Source of the DNA: a virus
Virus record (IMG/VR): IMGVR_UViG_3300023109_000080
Location: 1-31,381 of that record
Length of the DNA: 31,381 bases
Direction: 5' to 3' (one strand)
In this document: piece by piece, positions 5,145-11,466 of the stretch
Position numbering within the stretch: position 1 is the first letter of the stretch
Layout of the letters: each line of letters begins with the position of its first letter
Notes under the pieces: generated by a model
Told to the model about the DNA's origin: nothing
The model's input: only the letters and a program-made list of their open reading frames with translations
Databases searched by the model: none
Translations under genes and position numbers: made by a program

Positions 5145-5519
5145 ATGAACAAAAACAATACAGTAGAAGAAATCAATATATCAGTTAATAATCTATTAGA
5201 AGAATGGAATATTAGCAGAGAGCATAACGATAAAATTGTTACCCAGATTATAGGGCTACAATTAAGAAAGATAAGATTGGTTAATAAGATGACCCAAACT
5301 AGAGTTGCTAAAGCAATTAGAGTTACATTCCAACAGATTCAAAAATATGAAAAAGGCCAGAATCTTTGTAATCCGATAAATCTATTAGCTTTGTCAGAAT
5401 ACTTTAATGTAACATTTGACTATTTTATTAAACCAATCCATATTAAAGAACTTACATTATTAACTAAAAGGAGAGAGAATGTATATCCATTCAAACAAGA
5501 CTACAACATGGCAAGATAA
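5145..5519 (+). CDS. XRE-family helix-turn-helix regulator (124 aa)
   Basis: Residues about 37-97 form a Cro/CI-type HTH: GLQLRKIRLVNKMTQTRVAK, then RVTFQQIQKYEKGQN and LALSEYFNVTFDYFI, the standard five-helix pattern. I start at the ATG at 5145 with AAAGGAG upstream rather than at 5121, which lies inside the lipoprotein gene. A 30-residue N-terminal extension and a short basic tail flank the domain; there is no peptidase domain as in LexA/CI. Likely it represses the divergent promoters at 3528-3830. With no integrase in view, it need not mean lysogeny. Confidence 0.85.
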   Translation: MNKNNTVEEINISVNNLLEEWNISREHNDKIVTQIIGLQLRKIRLVNKMTQTRVAKAIRVTFQQIQKYEKGQNLCNPINLLALSEYFNVTFDYFIKPIHIKELTLLTKRRENVYPFKQDYNMAR

Positions 5520-5658
5520 AAGAATCAACGCCATGAATAGAACAATAAGTAAAAATAAATTTAAAACAGAACACTTTATTGAAGAATATAATAGGGTGTG
5601 TGTTTCAAATGCTAAAAACAAAAGAGAATATAAAGGAGAGAATAATGGCAATACATAA
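5479..5658 (+). CDS. 59-aa protein, unknown
   Basis: ATG 5479, preceded by AAAAGGAGAGAG, opens a frame to TAA 5658 that reads MYIHSNKTTTWQDKRINAMN and continues as a basic, polar peptide. It overlaps the end of the regulator gene by 41 bases and the start of the nuclease gene by 14. The excellent ribosome site argues that it is translated; no function is seen. Confidence 0.5.
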   Translation: MYIHSNKTTTWQDKRINAMNRTISKNKFKTEHFIEEYNRVCVSNAKNKREYKGENNGNT

Positions 5659-6421
5659 GCTAGAACATGGTCATACGATTGAGTTCAATGAAGAAAAGCA
5701 TGTGTATATTCATAACAACGAATATGTAGTTGGTATGAGTACACTACTTGGAAAGTTAGCAAGTCCAATGTTAGAAAATTGGAAGATTAGCCAACAAGTA
5801 AATGCTATCAAGACAGAAATGGAACGAGAGGGTATTCCAATCGACCAGATACAAAAGATAGTTACTAATGCTAAATCTAATGCAAAGAAGTCAGGAGATA
5901 ATATTTTAAATATAGGCTCTATGGTTCATAAGTTTTGCGAGATGTGGCTTAAAGGAGAAAAATTTACTGACCCAAGCGACCCTGTAATATTAGGTTGCTT
6001 TGAGAAGTTTAAAAGGTTTTGGACAAAACATAAGCTAAAAGTTATTGAGTCCGAAAAGGTTTTATACTCTGAGAGAGGATTTTGTGGCACTTTAGATTTA
6101 ATAGCTAAGGATTCACAGAATAATCTATGGCTCATAGATATAAAAACTTCTAAAGGTTTGTTTTTAAATATGGTTCATCAACTACATGGATATAAGTTGG
6201 CCTATGAAGAACAAACAGGAAAGAAGATCAATAAGATGTATATAGTTCGATTGCCTAAAGATAGTGGCGACTTCGAGGCTAGGCATATCTTATACAAAAA
6301 GGAACACTTAAAAGCATTTCTTGGATTATTAAGTTGTCATAAATCTGAGTTAATGTTCAATGAGTCAGTACGAAAATACAATCAACTAAAAAAAGGAAAA
6401 ACAAATGTACGAAAAAAATAA
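5645..6421 (+). CDS. PD-(D/E)XK nuclease of RecB/Cas4 type (258 aa)
   Basis: The ATG at 5645 has AAAGGAGAG upstream; an in-frame start at 5579 would lack one. The catalytic set is visible in order: H95 (GSMVHKF), E137 (ESEKVL), D151 (GTLDLIAKD), D165-I-K167 (WLIDIKTSK) and the QxxxY motif Q179-Y183 (HQLHGYKLAY). This matches the PD-(D/E)XK exonuclease superfamily related to RecB, AddB and Cas4. It likely resects DNA ends to give single strands for recombination, in partnership with the SSB-like protein encoded next (17-base overlap). A Cas4-type iron-sulfur cluster is not evident, as the Cys pattern is missing. Confidence 0.85.
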   Translation: MAIHKLEHGHTIEFNEEKHVYIHNNEYVVGMSTLLGKLASPMLENWKISQQVNAIKTEMEREGIPIDQIQKIVTNAKSNAKKSGDNILNIGSMVHKFCEMWLKGEKFTDPSDPVILGCFEKFKRFWTKHKLKVIESEKVLYSERGFCGTLDLIAKDSQNNLWLIDIKTSKGLFLNMVHQLHGYKLAYEEQTGKKINKMYIVRLPKDSGDFEARHILYKKEHLKAFLGLLSCHKSELMFNESVRKYNQLKKGKTNVRKK

Positions 6422-6869
6422 ATTCGATAAACCTTTCTGTGGATTACAAATGAGATTATTCCCTACAGGAAATGCAAGTCCAAAGTATGAGTATTCTGGA
6501 GAGGCAAGTAAAGTTAAATTTACTTGTAGCTTAACCAAAAGAAAATATGGTTTATCACAAGTTAATGATTGGTTTAACACACCTGAAGTTCAAGAATATA
6601 CTAAAGCTGGTTATGTTTTAAAGTATATGACTAAAACACAGGAAATGCAAAATCCACCACAATATGCAAAAGGTAATCTTGAGCAGATACTTTGTTTGGT
6701 TATGATTAAACCTTATAAGCCTCAAGCTAATGTAGATGGATTTAAGCCTGTAGGCCAAACTATGCCACAGTATAAACCTCAACCAATGACAGAGGCTCAA
6801 CCATCAGCACCAGATAATGCTATGCCTGTTGAGAAGATGTCAGATATGGACGATGAGATTCCATTTTAA
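6405..6869 (+). CDS. Single-stranded-DNA-binding-like protein (154 aa)
   Basis: The protein ends MSDMDDEIPF, the same acidic-hydrophobic tip as bacterial SSB (DDDIPF), which docks recombination and repair enzymes. It is preceded by a flexible Pro/Gln-rich linker (about residues 108-140), again as in SSB. The N-terminal 105 residues (RLFPTGNASPKYEYSGEASK, then KFTCSLTKRKYGLSQV) are too divergent for me to call an OB fold with certainty. It follows the nuclease gene with a 17-base overlap, giving a resection-plus-coating pair. Without OB recognition, a different protein that merely mimics the SSB tip is possible. Confidence 0.65.
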   Translation: MYEKNKFDKPFCGLQMRLFPTGNASPKYEYSGEASKVKFTCSLTKRKYGLSQVNDWFNTPEVQEYTKAGYVLKYMTKTQEMQNPPQYAKGNLEQILCLVMIKPYKPQANVDGFKPVGQTMPQYKPQPMTEAQPSAPDNAMPVEKMSDMDDEIPF

Positions 6870-6871
6870 TT

Positions 6872-7072
6872 ATGTCTAACGATTTATTTATTAGCGAGAT
6901 TGACAAACTAAAACGTGATCTCGCTTTTAAACAAGAAGAACTACAAGCTATGTATTTAGAAAATAGAAACTTACATAAAAAAATAGATATGTTAGAAAAA
7001 GAAAATCATAGCTTTAAACAACAAATAAAACAATTAGAACAAGAAGCAGAGGAGATGTTATTATACCCATGA
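6872..7072 (+). CDS. 66-aa coiled-coil protein
   Basis: Nearly the whole protein is a heptad-rich helix (DKLKRDLAFKQEELQAMYLE, then ENHSFKQQIKQLEQEAEE), so a coiled-coil dimer is likely. The start has no clear ribosome site, but the ATG is three bases after the SSB-like stop, consistent with coupling. Its last codons overlap the next small gene in an ATGA. The residue run LKRDLAF recurs as LKRDLAL in the gene at 7176-7502. Confidence 0.6.
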   Translation: MSNDLFISEIDKLKRDLAFKQEELQAMYLENRNLHKKIDMLEKENHSFKQQIKQLEQEAEEMLLYP

Positions 7073-7179
7073 TTATATTTGGAAAAAGTAAAAGCGATTG
7101 GAAAGTGTTAGAGTTACATTATAGACGAGAATGGATTTGCTTTGTAGTAGGCTTTGTATTAGGAGTTATATTGATATGA
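7069..7179 (+). CDS. 36-aa single-pass membrane peptide
   Basis: ATG 7069 to TGA 7179 encodes MIIFGKSKSDWKVLELHYRR followed by a 15-residue hydrophobic tail (WICFVVGFVLGVILI) that would anchor it in the membrane with the N-terminus in the cytoplasm. Both ends are ATGA overlaps with neighbours (7069-7072 and 7176-7179). This is strong positional evidence for a real gene. Confidence 0.6.
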   Translation: MIIFGKSKSDWKVLELHYRREWICFVVGFVLGVILI

Positions 7180-7502
7180 GTCTAAGCGATCAATTATATA
7201 AAAAACTAGAAGATGCTTCTAATGATTGGGCTGAATGGCAAAAAAAAACTATAATCTTAGATGAGGGTAGAAAAGCAGTTTTTTCTTCGTGTGTAATTAA
7301 ACATAAGAAGTTAGTGAAAACAATGTCTGAAGCAGAACATGAAGCAAGAATAGACCCTGATTATAAAATGATTGTTGAGCAATATGCAGAAGCTGAAAAA
7401 GAATTAATTAAAGCTAGATATAGATATACCAATATTGATAGGTACGTTTCACTCAAGCAATCAGAGTTAAAACGTGATCTTGCTTTGAATAGTAAAGTTT
7501 AA
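7176..7502 (+). CDS. 108-aa helical protein, unknown function
   Basis: I start at ATG 7176, which overlaps the upstream stop (ATGA) and has TTAGGAG upstream, rather than at 7131 inside the membrane peptide gene. The protein is a long charged helix (LYKKLEDASNDWAEWQKKTI, then VEQYAEAEKELIKARYRYTN) ending LKRDLALNSKV. It resembles conserved hypothetical phage proteins of recombination modules in which Ala/Glu-rich helices carry a 'DPxY' turn (DPDYKM here), but I cannot name a family. The context beside nuclease and SSB-like genes suggests DNA metabolism. Confidence 0.6.
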   Translation: MSLSDQLYKKLEDASNDWAEWQKKTIILDEGRKAVFSSCVIKHKKLVKTMSEAEHEARIDPDYKMIVEQYAEAEKELIKARYRYTNIDRYVSLKQSELKRDLALNSKV

Positions 7503-7634
7503 ATGAATTCTATTAACGATATATTGATTTGCTCCCGATATATGAGTCTAGTAGATAGAGCCATCAGCGAGAGTTGGTGGCTTGTTAAAAGAATTTTAGG
7601 TGTTTTTAATTATGGTTTATATAAACGGCCATAA
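7503..7634 (+). CDS. 43-aa peptide, last rightward gene, doubtful
   Basis: ATG 7503 begins immediately after the previous stop (TAAATG) and runs to TAA 7634. It reads MNSINDILICSRYMSLVDRA and then ISESWWLVKRILGVF with a Trp-rich amphipathic stretch. No ribosome site is seen, so it would depend on coupling. It is the last frame before the terminator. Its reality rests on position only. Confidence 0.35.
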   Translation: MNSINDILICSRYMSLVDRAISESWWLVKRILGVFNYGLYKRP

Positions 7635-7656
7635 CTATCTTTGAACCTAAAATAAT

Positions 7657-7694
7657 TAGGGTGGTTTTGATCTCTCTTTACCACCCTAGTTTTT
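7657..7694. terminator. Terminator between the converging blocks
   Basis: TAGGGTGGT (7657-7665) pairs perfectly with ACCACCCTA (7680-7688) across a 14-base loop and is followed by five T at 7690-7694. This is a rho-independent terminator for the rightward block. In the leftward direction the flanking bases are AT-rich but not a pure U-tract, so it may also stop the long leftward transcript, less efficiently. The stop codon of the last leftward gene (TAG at 7686-7688) lies inside the stem. Confidence 0.8.
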
Positions 7695-7931
7695 AGTAAA
7701 ATCAAAATGTTTTAAATCTGTATTTTTGTGAATTTGTTTAAAAGTGTATTCGTAATTAATTAGATCAACATCACTTCTTTTTTTTATTTCTTCGACCATT
7801 TCATTAACTTTAGTAAAGTATGGATAAGTATCTATGAATCTAAAGCTAACATAACTACCATAAGGATTGTTACTTGTTTCTAATTGTAGTTCTAAATCTG
7901 TGATTACAGCATCAACTTTTAATTTGTCCAT
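7686..7931 (-). CDS. 81-aa protein, last gene of the leftward block
   Basis: The protein starts MDKLKVDAVITDLELQLETS and continues GSYVSFRFIDTYPYFTKVNE with alternating beta and helical segments. It has no signal or membrane segment and no known motif. It lies downstream of the holin-like gene and ends in the terminator stem. It is the 3'-most cistron of the late transcript. Function unknown. Confidence 0.6.
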   Translation of the reverse strand: MDKLKVDAVITDLELQLETSNNPYGSYVSFRFIDTYPYFTKVNEMVEEIKKRSDVDLINYEYTFKQIHKNTDLKHFDFTKN

Positions 7932-7943
7932 TTGGACATGATA

Positions 7944-8321
7944 CTACTTTTTCTTAAATGCTGATACACCTTTTATTCCAAGAACAGAACTGTAGCCACC
8001 AATAATTAAACCTTGTAGCCATAAAGGAAATCTATCTATCTGATCAAAAAATGCGTCTAACTTTGCAATAACATTTGGGTCTTCACTAAAAATACCATAT
8101 GCACATACTAATAAAGGAATTGAAATTAAAACCAATACGATTTCGTCTTTCCAATCATTAGCTTGATGTTCTTTGATAGTTTTGACCATTTCGATCTCGC
8201 CATCAATAACTCTTTGCATTTGTTTTTTTTCTGCAACAGATTCTAATATCTTAGCTTCTTTTTTATTCTTCCAAATTTCAGCACCTGTTTTTAATCCAAA
8301 CTTAACTAATCCTAGCCACAT
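7944..8321 (-). CDS. Holin-like membrane protein of the GTA type (125 aa)
   Basis: A charged N-terminal half (GAEIWKNKKEAKILESVAEK, coiled-coil-like) precedes two hydrophobic segments, about residues 60-79 (EIVLVLISIPLLVCAYGIF) and 99-117 (WLQGLIIGGYSSVLGIKGV). The layout and the NDWKDE-to-FPLWLQG pattern resemble the three-transmembrane holin family used for gene-transfer-agent release in alphaproteobacteria. A holin would open the inner membrane for the endolysin at 9890-10369. It lies in the lysis cluster downstream of the tail genes. Family membership is from memory. Confidence 0.65.
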   Translation of the reverse strand: MWLGLVKFGLKTGAEIWKNKKEAKILESVAEKKQMQRVIDGEIEMVKTIKEHQANDWKDEIVLVLISIPLLVCAYGIFSEDPNVIAKLDAFFDQIDRFPLWLQGLIIGGYSSVLGIKGVSAFKKK

Positions 8322-8394
8322 ATTATAAATAAGTATTACTTGTTAAAAAAATTAATGTTGTCCAATATACCACAAGAATAGAATAAATAAAATA

Positions 8395-8411
8395 AGTGAA
8401 GTTCATTCACT
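8395..8411 (-). terminator. Weak hairpin downstream of the DUF3310 gene
   Basis: AGTGAA (8395-8400) and TTCACT (8406-8411) form a 6-bp stem with a 5-base loop in the 101-base gap between the holin-like and DUF3310-like genes. On the leftward strand it is followed by TTATTTTATTTATT, an imperfect U-rich tail. It could be a partial terminator or RNA-processing site. The rest of the gap shows no gene. Confidence 0.3.
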
Positions 8412-8422
8412 CCTAATATTCC

Positions 8423-8665
8423 TTATTTTTTATTTTTCAACTCTTTTGCTAATTCACAGTAATGAATGATCTTATTCCACTTCTCATCAGGGTTTTCGCC
8501 TTGCTTTTCTCTCAAGCAGTATTTGATGATATTGCCTTGTATGAAATCTAGCTTATTGGCCACTATAAACTCTATAGGCTGTATGGAATATGACTTGTAG
8601 TGTGTACCACCTATTTGCTTGTCAGTAGCCCTCTCTGTGGCTCTCTGTGGCTTTAACTTAAACAA
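8423..8665 (-). CDS. DUF3310-like small protein (80 aa)
   Basis: The core QIGGTHYKSYSIQPIEFIVA, followed by NIIKYCLREKQ and KIIHYCELAKEL, is the signature of the DUF3310 (SaV-like) family found in many phages. In it, GGxHY, PxE and the KYxxR-like helix are conserved. Function is not established; the fold suggests a nucleotide-related role. It overlaps the phosphoesterase gene's end by 8 bases and is probably coupled to it. The N-terminus (KLKPQRATERATD) is variable, as in relatives. Confidence 0.8.
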   Translation of the reverse strand: MFKLKPQRATERATDKQIGGTHYKSYSIQPIEFIVANKLDFIQGNIIKYCLREKQGENPDEKWNKIIHYCELAKELKNKK

Positions 8666-9359
8666 TTTTGCCTATCCAATCTCCCTTTTCGTTTAAAACC
8701 ATTGGGAGTAGTCTTGGTATGCCATTTAAGATAACTGCGCAACCTATGATAAATCTAGTTTTAAAATTCTTAGCATAAGCAAAAGCCATGCTCTTTTGAT
8801 TAATTAAACAACCTACATTCATTCCAAAGAAAAGGTTATCTGGGTTAGCCCACCAACTAATAACAAACTTAGTATGATAATGACCCTGAACGCAACTCAT
8901 TCCCATAGCTTGACTTGTTTTTAATACATCTGCACTTCTACCATGTGTAAAGAAACATCTTTGTCCATTAGACATAGTAAGTGTTAGATCATCTATCCAC
9001 TTCCATTTTTTAGTGCCTAAGAAATCTCCATAATCTCTTAAAAATTCTTTACTCATTCCATACTTTAATGCTCGTCTATAAACCAAGCTAGAATGGTTAC
9101 TATCTACTTCTGTTACTTCTGGAAATACACCCTCTAATTCTTTTATATATTTTCTAGCTTCTTTTAATTCATGTCCAGCAGAATATAGATCAGGGTTACT
9201 ATCGTGCATTGAGATCGCATGAAAGTCTAAGCTATCTCCAATATTAACAACTGTGTCAGGTTTAAATTCTTTTTTTATTTCTTTTAAAAATTTGATTGCA
9301 TCTTTGTGATGATATGGAATGTGCATATCAGATATAATTAATATTCTCTTATGACTCAT
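8658..9359 (-). CDS. Calcineurin-like metallophosphoesterase (233 aa)
   Basis: The five metal-binding motifs are present in order: D11-x-H13 (IISDMHIP), G41-D42 (NIGDSLDF), N88-H89 (VDSNHSS), H139 (FFTHG) and G159-H160-x-H162 (VQGHYHTKF). The usual GNH-E/D motif reads SNHS here. This is a two-metal hydrolase of the kind common in phages, with nucleases and phosphatases among its relatives; the substrate is unknown. It stands between the lysis-type membrane gene and the DUF3310 gene in the late transcript. Length is normal for the phage forms. Confidence 0.85.
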   Translation of the reverse strand: MSHKRILIISDMHIPYHHKDAIKFLKEIKKEFKPDTVVNIGDSLDFHAISMHDSNPDLYSAGHELKEARKYIKELEGVFPEVTEVDSNHSSLVYRRALKYGMSKEFLRDYGDFLGTKKWKWIDDLTLTMSNGQRCFFTHGRSADVLKTSQAMGMSCVQGHYHTKFVISWWANPDNLFFGMNVGCLINQKSMAFAYAKNFKTRFIIGCAVILNGIPRLLPMVLNEKGDWIGKIV

Positions 9360-9399
9360 GCAATTAATACTTGTACCTATTTTTAGGTGTTTGTAAAGC

Positions 9400-9591
9400 C
9401 TACAGCTTATCTACTAAAACTAAAATCACATAACCCATAGCACTAATTAATGAGCCTGTGCAAATTAGTAAAATCTTTTCTAATCTTTTTACTTTTTCTT
9501 CTATTACTGAAATTTTTTGATGAGTTAGTTTCTGCATAATACGACATAGCTTTTCGTGTGATTCTATTTTTTGTAATGCAGATTTACTCAT
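9400..9591 (-). CDS. XhlA-like membrane protein (63 aa)
   Basis: A helical N-terminal half with a heptad stretch (KISVIEEKVKRLEKILL) leads straight into one C-terminal membrane segment (about 44-61, CTGSLISAMGYVILVLVD). This is the design of XhlA/haemolysin-type accessory proteins that assist phage holins. It overlaps the basic protein gene upstream by ATGA (9588-9591). A holin-assisting or anti-holin role is inferred from the design and from the neighbouring endolysin and holin-like genes. Confidence 0.65.
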   Translation of the reverse strand: MSKSALQKIESHEKLCRIMQKLTHQKISVIEEKVKRLEKILLICTGSLISAMGYVILVLVDKL

Positions 9592-9785
9592 TTCTTTTTC
9601 TTTGGTTTGTACTTTTTAATAGCTTGTGAAATGAATATGTTTTTATACAGAGAAACCTTTTTGCCAAACTTCTTATCAGCTTTTCTTTTAGCTGATTTAT
9701 ATGCTTTAGACTTTTTGTTAAAAGACTTTGGTTTCCCTAATCTTTTTGGTCTAGCTTTTGCAAATATAGGTTTCTTTGTAGCCAT
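9588..9785 (-). CDS. Very basic 65-aa protein
   Basis: About half the residues are Lys or Arg (for example SKAYKSAKRKADKKFGKK), with an N-terminal Pro/Lys stretch and a KKYKPKKKK end. A nucleic-acid-binding or virion-internal DNA-condensing role would suit such a charge, but nothing is proven. The start overlaps the stop of the 30-aa gene (TAATG at 9783-9787). Confidence 0.6.
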   Translation of the reverse strand: MATKKPIFAKARPKRLGKPKSFNKKSKAYKSAKRKADKKFGKKVSLYKNIFISQAIKKYKPKKKK

Positions 9786-9877
9786 TATTTCTTCTTCTTT
9801 TTTTTCTTTGCTTTTTTCTTTTTCTTCATTGGTGGTCTGCCTTTTTTAGACCCATAAGTTCCTGTTCCCATTGGCAT
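9785..9877 (-). CDS. 30-aa Lys-rich peptide (MPMGTGTYG type)
   Basis: ATG 9877, with AGGAGAAT upstream, encodes MPMGTGTYGSKKGRPP and then a run of Lys broken by one Ala. Tiny proteins beginning MPMG-like and ending poly-Lys occur in many marine phages near lysis and structural genes, from memory. It lies 12 bases after the endolysin gene and overlaps the next stop-start. The coding reality is supported by the strong ribosome site and coupling. Confidence 0.6.
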   Translation of the reverse strand: MPMGTGTYGSKKGRPPMKKKKKAKKKKKKK

Positions 9878-9889
9878 AATATTCTCCTA

Positions 9890-10369
9890 TTAGTTAGTTA
9901 GTTTTCCACCAGACCATTTGGCTTCTGGTAATCCATTAGTATATGATTTGCCATCAAATGTTAATACTTGTTTTCTGTTAGAGCCATCTTTGTATGATAC
10001 ATGAATCCACCCACTATTTGCTTCTCCTGTATAATACTCCAAGATCAATTGATCAAAGTCGCAGTTGTTTTCTATCCATAAAGCTACTTGAAGATTAGAT
10101 ACACCAGCTATCTCAAAATCTGTTGCGTTTCCTGTAGTATGTTGTGATGTTTTTTTTGAGCCTATTGCTTCGCATAATTCTTCTGATCTATAACCAGATG
10201 TAATAGTAACAGGCTTATCAAATTTAATTCTTACAGGCTCTAATATTTCATAACAAAGATCGCCTAAGTTTTTAATTTCTCCAGCACCAGCTTTATTCTT
10301 AATACCTTTTCTTGTAGCAGTTTGACTTTTTTCAAATTCTTCTAAAGTAAAATGTTTTGATAATTGCAT
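9890..10369 (-). CDS. M15-type peptidase endolysin (159 aa)
   Basis: The zinc-site motif of the M15_3 / VanY-like family is present: TSGYRSEELCEAIGSKKT followed by SQHTTGNATDFEI, giving S-x-H-x6-D, and then SGWIHVSY, whose His completes the site. The N-terminus (LSKHFTLEEFEKSQTA) is also typical of these enzymes. It would cleave peptide cross-bridges of peptidoglycan for host lysis. There is no signal peptide, so release would need the holin. It directly follows the fibre genes and precedes the small membrane genes, as in other phages with this cassette. Confidence 0.9.
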   Translation of the reverse strand: MQLSKHFTLEEFEKSQTATRKGIKNKAGAGEIKNLGDLCYEILEPVRIKFDKPVTITSGYRSEELCEAIGSKKTSQHTTGNATDFEIAGVSNLQVALWIENNCDFDQLILEYYTGEANSGWIHVSYKDGSNRKQVLTFDGKSYTNGLPEAKWSGGKLTN

Positions 10370-10371
10370 AA

Positions 10372-11457
10372 TTACCTCGCAGTAGTAGGTATTGATGTAG
10401 AAGTTACGAAAGGGGAAGATGCAAATGCCATGTAGATGTATGATGCACCAGAACCATTAATATCATTTCCATTTCTTCTCATCTTAAAACCATTAGATAA
10501 AATATCTACATAATCAGTACCACTAGGCTCTGAACTACTTGCATTTGCTGTCATATATCTTTCACAAGCATTAAATGTATCTCTTTTAGTATCAAATATG
10601 TGCCAACCATTTGCAACATCAGTTCTTTTTTGCATAATCCAAGCTGGTTTAAATCCTGTGTAAACAAATGTTCCATCACTATTACCATTACCAACATACG
10701 AAGAAAATTTTGAGTAGCCTTTTTTTTCTGCGAAGCAATAGGCAATTGCGGTTGAACCAAGATTATACCAAGTACCATTACCACCTTGATAAAATAAAGA
10801 AGATGTTGGTGTTGTGCTACCCCAAACATTAGCTGATGTACTAACTGCACCAGTACCATCTAGTAATATTCTACCAGTATTTCCTAATGATACATGATAT
10901 GTATCCCAATTAGAAACAGTACTTCTGGATTTTGTTATAATCATTTTTGGTATGGCATTTAACCCATGACCTAATGACATTGTTGTTTCTGATGATACTG
11001 TATAAGAAACAATACTGAATCCAGAAGTTTGATTTACACTTATATTTGTTGCAGTATTTCCATCTGTATTTGATGATGCTGTGCCACCAGCTTTCCATGA
11101 CCAACCAACATAATTACCACCACCAGCACCAAATGGGTCTAAATCATTAAAATATAATCTTGGGTAAGTTCCATTAGTTCCATCTGCAACTGTAATTCCA
11201 TCTGAATTAAAAGAAGTTATTTCTCCATGTGACTTTGTATCTTCTGAGGCAGTAGTATTTGAGAATAACATTTTATCTCCACCTCTAAGACTATCAACTA
11301 ATGTGTGATTTATACTTGCACTCCCTCTATGCTTAACCCATACAAAATCTGGTTGATGACCAAATCCTGTGAAACTTCTTGGAGAAGAATCATCTGCAAC
11401 CCATAAATTAGTTGAGAAATAATCTGTTGGTTTATCTAATCCATTTGTGTAACTCAT
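10372..11457 (-). CDS. Tail fibre / receptor-binding-type protein with internal repeat (361 aa)
   Basis: This is a Gly/Ser/Thr/Asn-rich beta protein. It contains two related segments: residues about 30-65 (FTGFGHQPDFVWVKHRG, then LVDSLRGGDKML) and about 268-300 (YTGFKPAWIMQKRTD, then GWHIFDTKRDTF), suggesting an internal duplication. The AYCFAEKKGYSKF piece and GNGNSDGTFVYTGFKP are typical of a fibre family seen in marine phages (DUF7483-like, from memory). It follows the larger LamG-type protein and precedes the endolysin, so it is likely on the tail tip and contacts the cell surface. No trimerisation domain is recognised. Confidence 0.7.
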   Translation of the reverse strand: MSYTNGLDKPTDYFSTNLWVADDSSPRSFTGFGHQPDFVWVKHRGSASINHTLVDSLRGGDKMLFSNTTASEDTKSHGEITSFNSDGITVADGTNGTYPRLYFNDLDPFGAGGGNYVGWSWKAGGTASSNTDGNTATNISVNQTSGFSIVSYTVSSETTMSLGHGLNAIPKMIITKSRSTVSNWDTYHVSLGNTGRILLDGTGAVSTSANVWGSTTPTSSLFYQGGNGTWYNLGSTAIAYCFAEKKGYSKFSSYVGNGNSDGTFVYTGFKPAWIMQKRTDVANGWHIFDTKRDTFNACERYMTANASSSEPSGTDYVDILSNGFKMRRNGNDINGSGASYIYMAFASSPFVTSTSIPTTAR

Positions 11458-11466
11458 AATAATATC

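Noticed and set aside
5145-5519. Evidence for lysogeny from the XRE regulator
   Set aside because: No integrase, excisionase, attachment site or partition gene is visible, and lytic phages also carry XRE regulators.
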